Origin: Gammaproteobacteria bacterium
GTDB lineage: Bacteria; Pseudomonadota; Gammaproteobacteria; Pseudomonadales; Pseudomonadaceae
Assembly: GCA_018826895.1 (NCBI GenBank)
Contig: JAHJYA010000093.1
Coordinates: 1 to 49,033, forward strand
DNA: 49,033 bases
Direction: 5' to 3'
In this document: piece after piece, positions 9,237 through 18,703 of the stretch
Layout: each line of letters starts with the position of its first letter
How positions within the stretch are numbered: position 1 is the first letter of the stretch
Position numbers and translations under genes: made by a program
The notes under the pieces: model-generated
Databases searched by the model: none
What the model saw: the letters and a program-made list of their open reading frames with translations, nothing else
What the model was told of the DNA's origin: nothing

Positions 9237-10826
9237 ATGACGCATCAGCCACAGACAGTCAAACGCAAGATCGGCCTGGCCCTGCTCGGCAGCGGCCTGC
9301 TGCTCGGCGCGCTGCAATTCGCCGCGCCCTGGGTTCAGGCCGAGGAAGAAACCGACGCGGCCCAGCGCCTCAAGGAAACCAGCAACTACACCGTGACCAG
9401 CGCACCGGTCGAACCGCTGAACCTGCCCACGCCCACCCTGCCCGACCTTAGCGGCTACACCCTGGAGGCGGTGAACGCGAAGATCGAACGCAACGTAAAA
9501 GGCCGTGTGGTGGTTCGCCGCATGCTCCAGCAGGACGCCCTGAAGGACTTTATCGGCGGTGACGAGCGCCTGCGTGAATGGGTGACGCGCCAGGGCGGCA
9601 TGCCCCACGCGATCTTTATCGAAGACGGCTACGTAACCCCGGCCGACCTTGCACGCGCCTTGCCGGACAACCAGTTCAGCGAAGTCGAGCCGGGCGTCTA
9701 CCTAGCCCGCCTGCCGATCGTTGTGGCCCAGGGTGCAACCCTGCATGTCGACCCGCAAACCGCTGATCTGCGCCTGTCCCAGGAGCGCGGCGCGTTTCTG
9801 GTCAACGACGGCAAGCTGTTCATCACCAGCACCCGGCTGACTGCCTGGCGCGAAGCCGACAATGCCCCGGCGACGTTCCGCGAAGGCAAGGAGTTCCGGC
9901 CGTTTCTGGTGTCCTGGGGTGGCAGCGAGCTGTATATCGCCAGCAGCGTGGTCACCAGTCTCGGCTACGACAACAGCAAGAGCTACGGCGTCTCTATCAC
10001 CCAGTACACCCCCGGCATGCATGAGCGTCTGCAGCGCGCCGAGCCTACCGGCTGGCTGATCGACTCGGAGTTCGTCGACCACTGGTACGGCTTCTACTGC
10101 TACGAAGCGCAGAACGTGGTGATCAAGGGCAACACCTACCGCGACAACATCGTCTACGGCATCGACCCGCACGACCGTTCCCATGGCCTGATCATCGCCG
10201 AGAACACCGTGCACGGGACCAAGAAAAAGCACGGCATCATCATCTCCCGTGAGGTCGACGACAGCTGGATCATCAACAACAAGAGCTACGACAACAAGCT
10301 CTCGGGCATCGTCATCGACCGCAACAGCGTGCGTAACCTGATCGCCTACAACGAGGTGTACCAGAACCACGCCGACGGTATCACCCTCTACGAGAGCTCC
10401 AACAACCTGCTGTGGGGCAACCAGGTGCTGAACAACAAGCGCCACGGTATCCGCGTGCGCAACAGCGTCGACATCAAGCTCTACGAAAACGTCTCGGCAG
10501 CTAATGGTTTGACCGGTGTCTACGGCCACATCAAGGACCTCTCCGACACCGACCGCAACATCAGCCTGGACCCCTTCGACGCAAAGATTTCGATGATCGT
10601 GGTTGGCGGCACCCTCGCGGCCAACGGCTCCAGCCCACTGTCCATCGACTCGCCGCTGTCGGTCGAACTGTACCGCGTACAGCTACTGGCACCGAGCAAG
10701 AGCACCGGCATCAGCTTCGCCGGCATCCTCGGGGAAAAGCAGGAAGAAATCCTCGACCTGATGGTGCGCCGCGATCTCGCCGTGCTCATCGACCCCGTCG
10801 AAAGCCAGGCCGAACTTCAGGATTGA
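9237..10826 (+). CDS. algG: mannuronan C5-epimerase AlgG
   Basis: This periplasmic enzyme turns some mannuronate residues of the polymer into guluronate and belongs to the periplasmic alginate complex. The 529-residue precursor has a signal peptide (ALLGSGLLLGALQFAAPWVQA) and a right-handed parallel beta-helix made of short repeats such as VVIKGNTYRDN, LIIAENTVHGT and SWIINNKSYDN. The catalytic DPHDR motif lies at residues 310-314. The ATG at 9237 follows GAGGG by eight bases; an upstream ATG inside algE would place foreign residues before the signal peptide. It starts ten bases after the algE stop. Confidence 0.97.
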   Translation: MTHQPQTVKRKIGLALLGSGLLLGALQFAAPWVQAEEETDAAQRLKETSNYTVTSAPVEPLNLPTPTLPDLSGYTLEAVNAKIERNVKGRVVVRRMLQQDALKDFIGGDERLREWVTRQGGMPHAIFIEDGYVTPADLARALPDNQFSEVEPGVYLARLPIVVAQGATLHVDPQTADLRLSQERGAFLVNDGKLFITSTRLTAWREADNAPATFREGKEFRPFLVSWGGSELYIASSVVTSLGYDNSKSYGVSITQYTPGMHERLQRAEPTGWLIDSEFVDHWYGFYCYEAQNVVIKGNTYRDNIVYGIDPHDRSHGLIIAENTVHGTKKKHGIIISREVDDSWIINNKSYDNKLSGIVIDRNSVRNLIAYNEVYQNHADGITLYESSNNLLWGNQVLNNKRHGIRVRNSVDIKLYENVSAANGLTGVYGHIKDLSDTDRNISLDPFDAKISMIVVGGTLAANGSSPLSIDSPLSVELYRVQLLAPSKSTGISFAGILGEKQEEILDLMVRRDLAVLIDPVESQAELQD

Positions 10827-10839
10827 GGACGCAGTGATC

Positions 10840-12270
10840 ATGACCCCACGCCATTTCAAACTCCGCCACCTGGCCCTGGCCTGCAGCCTGCTCGGCCTGT
10901 CCAGCATGGCCCAGGCCGAGCTGCCTGGCCCGCAGTACCAGGTGCAGCGCGTCGGCCCTCTGTGCCCGATTGCCCAGGACCCGGCCCAGTACAACACCAA
11001 GTACCTGAGTTTTTTCACCGCTTTGGTGCAAGGCAAGGGTGACTGGCTGTTCCGCAGCCGTTACGACCTGCGCACCGACTTCGGCACCAGCGCCTACGGC
11101 TACCAGCAGTTCAAGAAGCTGCGCGATGCACTCAAGCGCAAAGGCGTCGAGCTGATGGTCGTCTACCAACCGACCCGCGGCCTGGTCAACCGCGAGCACC
11201 TGACCGATGAGGAAAAGGCCCGCTTCAACTTCGACCTGGCCAAGGCCAACTACATCAAATCCATCGAAGGCTTCCGCAAGGCTGGGATCTGGACCCCGGA
11301 CCTGTCGCCGCTGTTCGATGAGCGCGATGTGGAAACGCCCTACTACTTCCAGGCCGACCACCACTGGACCCCAGCCGGCGCCGAGCGCACGGCGCGTCTG
11401 GTGGCCGAGACCCTGAAGGATGTACCGGGCTTCGCCGACATTGAGAAGAAAGAGTTCGCCAGCACCGTCACTGGCCTGCTGCCCAAGGCCGGTACCCTGC
11501 ACAAGACCGCCGCGCAATTCTGCGGCACCACCTACGCCACCCAGTACGTCGATCGCTACGAGACCGAGCCGGTTGGCGAGGCCAGTGCCGACAGCCTGTT
11601 CGGCGATGAGGCCAACCCGCAGATCGCCCTGGTCGGCACCAGTAACAGTGGCCCGGCTTATAACTTCGCCGGCTTCCTGCAGCAGTACAGCGGCGCCGAC
11701 GTGCTCAACCTGGCGGTTCCCGGTGGCGGCTTCGACAGCGCCCTGCTGCAGTACATGAGCAGCCAGGAATTCCATGACAACCCGCCGAAAATCCTTATCT
11801 GGGAATTCGCCACCCACTACGACCTGGCGCAAGCGAGCTTCTACCGCCAGGCCGTTCCGCTGGTGGATAACGGCTGCGTCGGCCAACCGGCCGCGATGAA
11901 AAACAAGGTCACGCTCAAGCCCGGCGCCAACGAAATTCTGGTCAACGGCGATACCGCACCGCTGCGCGACCTGCCGGGGCGCGACTACCAGATCGACCTG
12001 ACCTTCAGCGACCCGACGGTGCACGAGGCCCAGGCGGTGCTCTGGTACCTCAACGGCCGCCGGGAGCAGTTCAAACTCGAACAGAGCGACCGCGTCGACA
12101 CCGGCGGGCGCTATGTCTTCGAGCTGCGCAATGACCCTGACTGGGCCGACCTCAACCTGCTCGCCCTGGAAATTCAGGGGCCGGACAACATGCCCGCCAA
12201 CCTGAGCGTAGAAGCCACCCTGTGCAAGCGCCCTGGCGCTCAAGCCCAGGTCGCGGCACACGCGCAGTGA
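10840..12270 (+). CDS. algX: alginate O-acetyltransferase AlgX
   Basis: A periplasmic SGNH-like acetyltransferase with a C-terminal carbohydrate-binding module; it binds the polymer and performs the final acetyl transfer. The 476-residue precursor has a signal peptide ending SSMAQA. The catalytic set is visible: D173 and H175 in DHHWTP and S268 in GTSNSGP. The last 120 residues form the binding module ([27 protein letters not shown]). GAGGA at 10825-10829 sits 10 nt before this ATG and 4 nt before an in-frame GTG at 10834, so the start may be two codons earlier. The algG stop overlaps this ribosome site. Confidence 0.96.
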   Translation: MTPRHFKLRHLALACSLLGLSSMAQAELPGPQYQVQRVGPLCPIAQDPAQYNTKYLSFFTALVQGKGDWLFRSRYDLRTDFGTSAYGYQQFKKLRDALKRKGVELMVVYQPTRGLVNREHLTDEEKARFNFDLAKANYIKSIEGFRKAGIWTPDLSPLFDERDVETPYYFQADHHWTPAGAERTARLVAETLKDVPGFADIEKKEFASTVTGLLPKAGTLHKTAAQFCGTTYATQYVDRYETEPVGEASADSLFGDEANPQIALVGTSNSGPAYNFAGFLQQYSGADVLNLAVPGGGFDSALLQYMSSQEFHDNPPKILIWEFATHYDLAQASFYRQAVPLVDNGCVGQPAAMKNKVTLKPGANEILVNGDTAPLRDLPGRDYQIDLTFSDPTVHEAQAVLWYLNGRREQFKLEQSDRVDTGGRYVFELRNDPDWADLNLLALEIQGPDNMPANLSVEATLCKRPGAQAQVAAHAQ

Positions 12271-12284
12271 GGCAAGGAGAGACC

Positions 12285-13421
12285 ATGCAAGGCGTCAACC
12301 CGACCACTCGCCCTCGTTACGCCAGCCTCAGCCGCTGGTTGTGGCTGCCCTGCGTGCTCGGTGCCGGCCTGCTCGCACAGACCGCCCTGGCCGCACCGCT
12401 GGTACCGCCCAGCGGCTACTACGCCGCTGTCGAGCAACGCGACAAGCCGTCGCGCAGCTGTGATGCGCCGCCCAAGCCGTACACCGCCAAGCTGGACTTT
12501 CGCAGCAAGTACGAAGGCTCGGACAGCGCCCGCGCAACCCTCAACAAGGCCTCGGAAAAAGCCTTCCGTGAGAGCACCGCGGACATCACCAAGCTGGAGC
12601 GCGGGGTTAACCGGCAGATCCTCAACTACATGCGTGGCGGCGACCGTCAGCAACTCGAGTGCGCGCTGAACTGGATGAGCACCTGGGCCCAGGCCGATGC
12701 CCTGATGAGCCCGGAGTACAACCACACCGGCAAATCGATCCGCAAATGGGCGCTGGGCACATTGTCTTCGGGCTACCTGCGGCTGAAGTTCTCCGAGTCT
12801 CGGCCGCTGGCGCCCTATGCCGAGCAGAGCAAGTTGATCGAAGACTGGTTCGTGCGCATGGCCGAACAGACGGTGCACGACTGGAGTGACCTGCCGCTGC
12901 GCAAGATCAACAACCACAGTTACTGGGCCGCCTGGTCGGTCATGGCCACCGCGGTGGCCACCGACCGCCGTGACCTGTTCGACTGGGCCGTGGAGCAGTT
13001 CCGCGTCGGCGCCAACCAGGTCGACGAGCAGGGCTTCCTGCCCAACGAGCTCAAGCGTCGCCAACGCGCCCTGGCCTACCACAACTACAGCCTGCCGCCG
13101 CTGGTGATGGTCGCCGCCTTCGCCCAGGCCAACGGCGTGGACCTGCGCGGCGAGAACCATGGCGCCCTCAAGCGCCTGGCCGAGCGAGTGCTGGACGACA
13201 TGGAAAAGCCGGATGACTTCAACAAGCGCACCGGGCAAAAGCAGGACATGGAAGAGCTGCACAAGCACTTCAAGTTCGCCTGGCTGGCGCCCTACTGCAC
13301 GCTCTATGACTGCGCGCCGCTGACCCGTGAACGCGAGCAAAAAATGGGGCCGTTCCAGACCTTCCGCCTTGGCGGTGACGTGAGCCAGGTGTTCAACCCC
13401 AAGCACGCTGACGACAGCTGA
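12285..13421 (+). CDS. algL: periplasmic alginate lyase AlgL (PL5)
   Basis: A polysaccharide lyase family 5 enzyme that cleaves mannuronate-rich alginate by beta-elimination and clears polymer stranded in the periplasm. The 378-residue precursor has a signal peptide ending QTALA, then the alpha-barrel fold with INNHSYW (N210, H211 likely catalytic), the basic [17 protein letters not shown] block carrying the expected Arg and Tyr, and the late [14 protein letters not shown] segment. The ATG at 12285 follows AAGGAGAG. An upstream frame inside algX gives no signal peptide at the N-terminus and was discarded. No catalytic residue appears lost. Confidence 0.96.
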   Translation: MQGVNPTTRPRYASLSRWLWLPCVLGAGLLAQTALAAPLVPPSGYYAAVEQRDKPSRSCDAPPKPYTAKLDFRSKYEGSDSARATLNKASEKAFRESTADITKLERGVNRQILNYMRGGDRQQLECALNWMSTWAQADALMSPEYNHTGKSIRKWALGTLSSGYLRLKFSESRPLAPYAEQSKLIEDWFVRMAEQTVHDWSDLPLRKINNHSYWAAWSVMATAVATDRRDLFDWAVEQFRVGANQVDEQGFLPNELKRRQRALAYHNYSLPPLVMVAAFAQANGVDLRGENHGALKRLAERVLDDMEKPDDFNKRTGQKQDMEELHKHFKFAWLAPYCTLYDCAPLTREREQKMGPFQTFRLGGDVSQVFNPKHADDS

Positions 13422-13495
13422 TAACCGCAACGGGTAGCGCCCGCCTGCAGCAATGACCGGGGTTGCCCAGCGGCCACTCCTCTGTATTGAAAACG

Positions 13496-13532
13496 CCCCC
13501 CGCCAGCGGGGGGAATGGGGGGCTTATCCCCC
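13496..13532 (+). other. two adjacent G/C hairpins between algL and algI
   Basis: CCCCCCG (13496-13502) pairs with CGGGGGG (13507-13513). Four bases later GGGGGG (13517-13522) pairs with CCCCC (13528-13532). Either C tract can pair with either G tract, so mutually exclusive structures are possible. They sit 20-60 nt upstream of algI, inside the operon, and end 11 nt before the algI ribosome site. Confidence 0.65.
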
Positions 13533-13555
13533 GTGTGACTCACCGGAGATCCAGG

Positions 13556-15091
13556 ATGGTCTTTTCATCCAATGTGTTCCTGTTCCTGTTCCTGCCGATC
13601 TTTCTCGGCCTGTACTACCTGAGCAGTAACCGCTACCGCAACCTGCTGATCCTGATCGGCAGCTACCTGTTCTACGCCTGGTGGCGGGTGGACTTCCTCC
13701 TGCTGTTCGTCGCCGTGACCCTTTGGAACTACGTCTTCGGCTTGCGCATCGACCGCGCCGGTACCCGCAGCAAGGCCGCACAGCGCTGGGTGCTGTGGGG
13801 CGTGGCCGGCAACCTGGCGACCCTGGCCTACTTCAAGTACGCCAACTTCGGCATGGCCAATATCAACGCGGCCCTGGAAGCCGCCGGCTTCGAGCCGTTC
13901 CTGTTGACCCACGTGATCCTGCCGATTGGGATTTCCTTCTACATCTTCCAATCCATCAGCTACCTGATCGACGTCTACCGCGGCGACACCAAGCCCACGG
14001 AAAACCTGATCAACTTCGCGGCCTTTATCGCCCTCTTCCCTCAGCTGATTGCCGGGCCAGTGCTGCGCTACAAGGACCTCGCCGACCAGTTCACCGACCG
14101 CACCCACAGCGTCGACAAGTTCAGCGAAGGCGCCACGCGCTTTATGCAGGGCTTTGTGAAAAAGGTGTTTATCGCTGACAGCCTGGCACCCTTGGTGGAC
14201 CACTGCTTCGCCCTGGAAAACCCCAGCACCGGTGACGCCTGGCTGGGCATGATCGCCTACACCGCGCAGCTGTATTTCGACTTCTCCGGCTACAGCGACA
14301 TGGCCATCGGCCTGGGCCTGATGATGGGTTTCCGCTTTATGGAAAACTTCAACCAGCCCTACATCAGCCAGTCGATCACCGAGTTCTGGCGACGTTGGCA
14401 CATCAGCCTCTCCACCTGGCTGCGCGACTACCTGTATGTGCCTTTGGGCGGTAACCGCAACGGTACCTTCAACACCTACCGCAACCTGTTTCTGACCATG
14501 CTGCTGGGCGGTTTCTGGCACGGCGCCAACTGGACCTTTCTGATCTGGGGCGCCTGGCACGGTGCCTGGCTGGCCATCGAGCGCGCACTGGGGGTCAACG
14601 CTGCGCCCAAAGTCATCAACCCGCTGAAATGGGCTTTCACCTTCTTCCTGGTGATGCTCGGCTGGGTGATCTTCCGCGCGGAAAACCTCGACGTGGCCTG
14701 GCGCATGTACGCCGCCATGTTCAGCTTCAACGGCTGGGCCTTGAGCGAGCTCAACGCCGCGCAGGTTACCGATCTGCAGATCGCCACCCTGGTACTGGCC
14801 TACGCGGTGCTGGCCTTCTGCGGCCTGCGCCAGTTCTACCGACACAACCGCCAGAGTAACGACAGCCGCGCCGACGGCCCGGCCACCGCGCAGCCGCGCA
14901 TGGTCAAGGCCGTACCGGGTGACGACGCCGGCCTGGTGGTCGCCGGCGGCGCCGTACAGGTTCAGGCACCGAGCTGGAGCGCCGACGTGCCGCGCTACGC
15001 CATGCGCGCACTGCTGCTGGTGCTGTTCTGCGCCTCGGTGCTGAAACTCTCGGCACAAAGCTTTAGTCCTTTCCTCTACTTCCAGTTCTGA
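13556..15091 (+). CDS. algI: alginate acetylation MBOAT protein AlgI
   Basis: A 511-residue multipass inner-membrane protein of the MBOAT family that takes acetyl groups from a cytosolic donor and hands them to the periplasmic acetylation machinery (AlgJ, AlgX, AlgF). Family marks are MVFSSNVFLFLFLPIFLGLYY at the start, SYLIDVYRG, FFPQLIAGPVLRY-like FPQLIAGPVLRY, WRRWHISLSTWLRDYLYVPLGG and the active-site His at 322 in GGFWHGANW. A variable polar stretch of about 60 residues precedes the last membrane helix. The ATG at 13556 has CGGAGA seven bases upstream; a longer upstream frame crosses the hairpin region and is not credible. Confidence 0.96.
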   Translation: MVFSSNVFLFLFLPIFLGLYYLSSNRYRNLLILIGSYLFYAWWRVDFLLLFVAVTLWNYVFGLRIDRAGTRSKAAQRWVLWGVAGNLATLAYFKYANFGMANINAALEAAGFEPFLLTHVILPIGISFYIFQSISYLIDVYRGDTKPTENLINFAAFIALFPQLIAGPVLRYKDLADQFTDRTHSVDKFSEGATRFMQGFVKKVFIADSLAPLVDHCFALENPSTGDAWLGMIAYTAQLYFDFSGYSDMAIGLGLMMGFRFMENFNQPYISQSITEFWRRWHISLSTWLRDYLYVPLGGNRNGTFNTYRNLFLTMLLGGFWHGANWTFLIWGAWHGAWLAIERALGVNAAPKVINPLKWAFTFFLVMLGWVIFRAENLDVAWRMYAAMFSFNGWALSELNAAQVTDLQIATLVLAYAVLAFCGLRQFYRHNRQSNDSRADGPATAQPRMVKAVPGDDAGLVVAGGAVQVQAPSWSADVPRYAMRALLLVLFCASVLKLSAQSFSPFLYFQF

Positions 15092-15102
15092 GTGAGGCGA
15101 CC

Positions 15103-16251
15103 ATGACCCGTCAGCTACGCAAACTCTATATCGCCCTGTTCCTGGGTGTGCTCGGCCTGCTGTTTATCTGGTCGCTGCGCAGCTTCGCCAGCTACCAGTT
15201 GCCGCCCACCATCAGCGTACTCGATGGCGGCCTGGCCAAGACCTTCGAGCAGCACTACGACAAGCAATTTCCGGTCAAGGACATCGGCACCAATGTCTGG
15301 GCCGCCCTGGACTACCTGCTGTTCGGTGAAGGCCGGCCAGGCGTCGTGGTCGGTGAGCGCGACTGGCTCTATACGGACGAGGAATTCAACCCGGTGGCTG
15401 GCGGCGAGCAGCACCAGCGCGACAACCTGGCGATCATCCGCGGGGTACGCGACGAGCTGGCCCGACATGACGTGCAGTTGGTGCTGGCCATCGTCCCGGC
15501 CAAACGCCGTCTTTATCCCGAGTTCGTCGGCGAGCGCGCTGTCAGCAGCCAACACCAGGCGTTGTATGAGCAGTTCCACCAGGCCGTGCGCCAGGCCGGG
15601 CTGAATGCGCCGGACCTGCTTGCCCGCTTGCAGCCGGCCAAGGATGACGGGGCGCTATTCCTGCGTACCGACACCCACTGGACACCCCAGGGCGCTGACT
15701 TGGTCGCCCGCACCCTGGCCGATGCAGTACAGGCCAGCGTGCGCCTCAACGGTGAAGCCCAGGTTTACGTGACCCAACCCCGTGCCGAACAGCGCTACAA
15801 GGGCGACCTCACCAGCTTCCTGCCCATGGACCCGCTGTTCAGCACGCTGATGCCCGAGCAGGACCGCCTGCAACGCCGCGATACCCATCCGGCCGAAGGT
15901 GTCGCCGACAACCCGGAGAGTGCCGACGCGCTGTTTGCCGACAACGAAATCCCGGTGGCTCTGGTGGGCACCAGCTACAGCGCCAACCCCAACTGGAACT
16001 TCGAGGGTGCCCTGCGCGAACACCTGCAGCGCGACCTGGCCAATTACGCCGAAGACGGCCAAGGGCCAATCGTGCCGATGCTCAAGTACCTGAACAGCGA
16101 TGCCCTAGAACAAGGCGCACCGCAGGTGGTGATCTGGGAGTTCCCCGAGCGCTACCTGCCGATGGCCCCTGACCTCAGCGGCTTCGATGCCGACTGGGTG
16201 GCCGCGCTCAAAGCCACACCCGCCACCCAGCGCCTGGCCAGCAATCCTTAA
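15103..16251 (+). CDS. algJ: alginate O-acetyltransferase AlgJ
   Basis: A periplasmic, membrane-anchored SGNH-like acetyltransferase, paralogous to AlgX but without the carbohydrate-binding module. A single N-terminal membrane anchor (YIALFLGVLGLLFIWSL) precedes the catalytic domain, which shows D190 and H192 in DTHWTP and S291 in GTSYSANPNWNF. It is thought to relay acetyl groups between AlgI and AlgX/AlgF. The ATG at 15103 follows GTGAGGCG and begins 11 nt after the algI stop. Length (382) is normal for the family. All three catalytic residues are present. Confidence 0.96.
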   Translation: MTRQLRKLYIALFLGVLGLLFIWSLRSFASYQLPPTISVLDGGLAKTFEQHYDKQFPVKDIGTNVWAALDYLLFGEGRPGVVVGERDWLYTDEEFNPVAGGEQHQRDNLAIIRGVRDELARHDVQLVLAIVPAKRRLYPEFVGERAVSSQHQALYEQFHQAVRQAGLNAPDLLARLQPAKDDGALFLRTDTHWTPQGADLVARTLADAVQASVRLNGEAQVYVTQPRAEQRYKGDLTSFLPMDPLFSTLMPEQDRLQRRDTHPAEGVADNPESADALFADNEIPVALVGTSYSANPNWNFEGALREHLQRDLANYAEDGQGPIVPMLKYLNSDALEQGAPQVVIWEFPERYLPMAPDLSGFDADWVAALKATPATQRLASNP

Positions 16252-16259
16252 ACGAATCC

Positions 16260-16276
16260 GAGCGGCTAGCCCGCTC
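16260..16276 (+). other. intercistronic stem-loop between algJ and algF
   Basis: GAGCGG (16260-16265) and CCGCTC (16271-16276) form a perfect 6-bp stem with a 5-nt loop, starting nine bases after the algJ stop. There is no T-run. Confidence 0.5.
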
Positions 16277-16324
16277 ACCCCACAGCGGCTTACCCAGCCT
16301 TGAACCACCCAATGGAGGAACACC

Positions 16325-16972
16325 ATGACCCGACACACCCAACGCAGCTGGATGTCCTGCGCCGTCGCCCTTTCCCTGGGCCTTGCCAGCCTGCCCAGCC
16401 TGGCCGGCGAAGGTGGCCTGTACGCCCCGAACGCGCCCAAGGGCTCAGCATTCGTGCGCGCCTACAACGCGGGCAACAGCGAGCTTGATGTCAGCGTCGG
16501 CAACACCGCGCTGAACGACATCGCGCCCCTGGGTTCCAGTGATTTCAGCTACCTGCCCGCCGGCAGCTACAGCGCCCAGGTGGGCAGCACCACCCTGCCA
16601 GTGACCCTGGAAGCCGACCATTACTACACCCTGGTCAACCAGGCCGGCAGCGCGCCGAAACTGGTGCCCGAGGCGCCCTTTAACAACAAGCAGAAAGCCC
16701 TGCTACGCGTGCAGAACCTGTCCGACAGCCCGCTCAGCCTGAAAACCGCCGACGGCAAGGCCGCCGTGGTCGAGGCCGTGGCGCCGAACGGCAGCGGCGA
16801 GCGCGAGGTCAATCCGGTCAAGATCAGCCTGGCGTTGTTCGATGGCGACCGCAAGATCAGTGACCTCAAGCCCGTGACCCTGGCCCGCGGCGAAGTCGTG
16901 GCGCTCTACATCACTGGCAGCGGCGACCAGCGTTCGCCGGTCTGGGTCAAGCGCCCGGCACGTACAGATTGA
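16325..16972 (+). CDS. algF: alginate acetylation protein AlgF
   Basis: A small periplasmic adaptor required for alginate acetylation; it has no known enzymatic activity and is thought to link AlgJ and AlgX. The 215-residue precursor has a signal peptide ending LPSLA and a mature part starting GEGGLYAPNAPKGSAFVR, the family signature. Two beta-sandwich-like halves follow (about 35-110 and 115-210). The ATG follows TGGAGGAA. The gaps on both sides of algF (73 and 162 nt) are much longer than most gaps in the operon, and both carry stem-loops. Confidence 0.95.
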   Translation: MTRHTQRSWMSCAVALSLGLASLPSLAGEGGLYAPNAPKGSAFVRAYNAGNSELDVSVGNTALNDIAPLGSSDFSYLPAGSYSAQVGSTTLPVTLEADHYYTLVNQAGSAPKLVPEAPFNNKQKALLRVQNLSDSPLSLKTADGKAAVVEAVAPNGSGEREVNPVKISLALFDGDRKISDLKPVTLARGEVVALYITGSGDQRSPVWVKRPARTD

Positions 16973-17049
16973 TACCCGTTTTTGCCTAAACGATGTCCGC
17001 ACGAGCACAAGAACAGCGCCCCCACGCAGGGACGCAATGGAGAGGTTCC

Positions 17050-17068
17050 CCCTGCCCAACCGGCAGGG
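17050..17068 (+). other. stem-loop between algF and algA
   Basis: CCCTGCC (17050-17056) and GGCAGGG (17062-17068) form a perfect 7-bp stem with a CAACC loop in the 162-nt gap. The gap is long enough to hold an internal promoter, but no clear -35/-10 pair was recognised. Confidence 0.5.
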
Positions 17069-17134
17069 CAGCACGGGCTTCCCGCATCCGCGGGGAGCTC
17101 AACCGAATGCATTGAACGCGTCAGGAGAATCGAC

Positions 17135-18577
17135 ATGATCCCAGTAATTCTTTCCGGTGGCAGCGGCTCGCGACTCTGGCCTCTTTCGCGCAAGCAATAC
17201 CCCAAGCAGTTCCTCGCCCTGACCGGCACCGACACGCTGTTCCAGCAGACCCTCAAACGCCTGGCGTTCGATGGCATGCAGCCACCGATCCTGGTGTGCA
17301 ACAAGGAGCACCGTTTTATCGTCCAGGAACAGTTGCAGGCGCAGAACCTGGCGTCCCAAGCCCTGCTGCTCGAACCCTTCGGCCGCAACACCGCTCCGGC
17401 GGTGGCCATGGCCGCGATGAAGCTGGTAGGCCAGGGCCGCGACGAGCTGATGCTGGTGCTGCCCGCCGACCACGTGATCGACGATCAGCCGGCCTTCCAG
17501 AAGGCCCTGAACCTGGCGCGTGAAACCGCCGAGAAAGGCGAGATGGTGCTGTTCGGCATCCCCGCCACCCGCCCAGAAACCGGCTATGGCTACATCAAGT
17601 CGGTGGCCGATGACGCCCTGCCTGAGGGCGTTATCCGCGTGCAGCGGTTCGTTGAAAAGCCTGATGAAGCCCGCGCCCGCGAGTTCGTCGCCAGTGGCGA
17701 CTACTTCTGGAACAGCGGCATGTTCCTGTTCCGCGCCAGCCGCTACCTGGAAGAGCTGCAGCGCCACGAGCCGGATATCTACGACACCTGCCTGCTGGCC
17801 CTGGAACGCAGCGAAACCGATGGCGACACCGTCAACATCGATGTGGCCACCTTCGAATGCTGCCCGGACAACTCCATCGACTATGCCGTGATGGAGCGCA
17901 CCAACCGGGCCTGCGTGGTACCGCTGAACGCCGGCTGGAACGACGTAGGCAGTTGGTCGTCGATCTGGGACGTGCATGCCAAGGATGCCAACGGCAACGT
18001 CACCAAAGGCGACGTCACCGTGCACGACAGCCGCAACTGCCTGGTGCATGGCAACGGCAAACTGGTCTCGGTGATTGGCCTGGACGACATTGTGGTGGTG
18101 GAAACCAAAGACGCCATGATGATCGCCCACAAGGACCGCGTGCAGGACGTCAAAACCGTGGTCAACCAACTCGACGCCCAGGGCCGCAGCGAAACCCAGA
18201 ACCACTGCGAGGTTTACCGTCCGTGGGGCTCCTACGACTCGGTGGACACCGGCGGACGCTTCCAGGTCAAGCGCATCACCGTCAAACCCGGCGCGCAGCT
18301 GTCGCTGCAAATGCACCACCACCGTGCCGAACACTGGATCGTGGTTTCCGGTACGGCTGAGGTCACCTGCGACGACAAGACCTTCCTGCTCACCGAAAAC
18401 CAGTCGACCTACATCCCCATGACCTCCGTGCACCGCCTGAGTAACCCAGGCAAGATTCCGCTGGAGATCATCGAGGTGCAGTCTGGCGGTTACCTGGGTG
18501 AAGACGACATCGAACGCTTCGAGGACGTCTACGGGCGTACCGATAACGTCGAAGTCGTGCAGATCGCAGCACGTTGA
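17135..18577 (+). CDS. algA: bifunctional phosphomannose isomerase / GDP-mannose pyrophosphorylase AlgA
   Basis: A cytosolic enzyme catalysing the first and third steps of the pathway: fructose-6-P to mannose-6-P, and mannose-1-P plus GTP to GDP-mannose; AlgC (not in this window) does the step between. The N-terminal nucleotidyltransferase domain carries GGSGSRLWPLSRKQYPKQF from residue 8 and FVEKP with Lys175. The C-terminal cupin holds the metal-binding isomerase site (QMHHHR, near residue 395). Length 480 is normal. The ATG follows CAGGAGAAT; an open frame running upstream through the algF-algA gap is not part of the enzyme. AlgA closes the operon before a stem-loop terminator. Confidence 0.97.
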   Translation: MIPVILSGGSGSRLWPLSRKQYPKQFLALTGTDTLFQQTLKRLAFDGMQPPILVCNKEHRFIVQEQLQAQNLASQALLLEPFGRNTAPAVAMAAMKLVGQGRDELMLVLPADHVIDDQPAFQKALNLARETAEKGEMVLFGIPATRPETGYGYIKSVADDALPEGVIRVQRFVEKPDEARAREFVASGDYFWNSGMFLFRASRYLEELQRHEPDIYDTCLLALERSETDGDTVNIDVATFECCPDNSIDYAVMERTNRACVVPLNAGWNDVGSWSSIWDVHAKDANGNVTKGDVTVHDSRNCLVHGNGKLVSVIGLDDIVVVETKDAMMIAHKDRVQDVKTVVNQLDAQGRSETQNHCEVYRPWGSYDSVDTGGRFQVKRITVKPGAQLSLQMHHHRAEHWIVVSGTAEVTCDDKTFLLTENQSTYIPMTSVHRLSNPGKIPLEIIEVQSGGYLGEDDIERFEDVYGRTDNVEVVQIAAR

Positions 18578-18584
18578 AACACTC

Positions 18585-18606
18585 GCCCGCCCCTTGCCGG
18601 GCGGGC
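18585..18606 (+). terminator. probable terminator of the alginate operon
   Basis: GCCCGCCC (18585-18592) and GGGCGGGC (18599-18606) form a perfect 8-bp GC stem with a 6-nt loop, eight bases after the algA stop. The tail is CTCTACT rather than a pure T-run, so it may terminate only partly. Confidence 0.6.
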
Positions 18607-18625
18607 CTCTACTGCCTCTCAGGCA

Positions 18626-18647
18626 CTGCCGGCCATATGGCCGGCAG
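18626..18647. repeat. 22-bp perfect palindrome after algA
   Basis: The half site CTGCCGGCCAT (18626-18636) is followed directly by its exact reverse complement up to 18647, with no spacer. It lies 20 nt after the terminator stem and 56 nt before the next start codon. It could be a second terminator-like cruciform or an operator for the following gene. Confidence 0.55.
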
Positions 18648-18703
18648 ACCCCAGGGCACAGCTTGTGTAGGATGAACCCCATCCCTCTACACAGGAACTG
18701 CCC

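Noticed and set aside
10786..12261. Long - strand frame opposite algX
   Set aside because: Antisense of a clearly coding gene; no start context or recognisable motifs.
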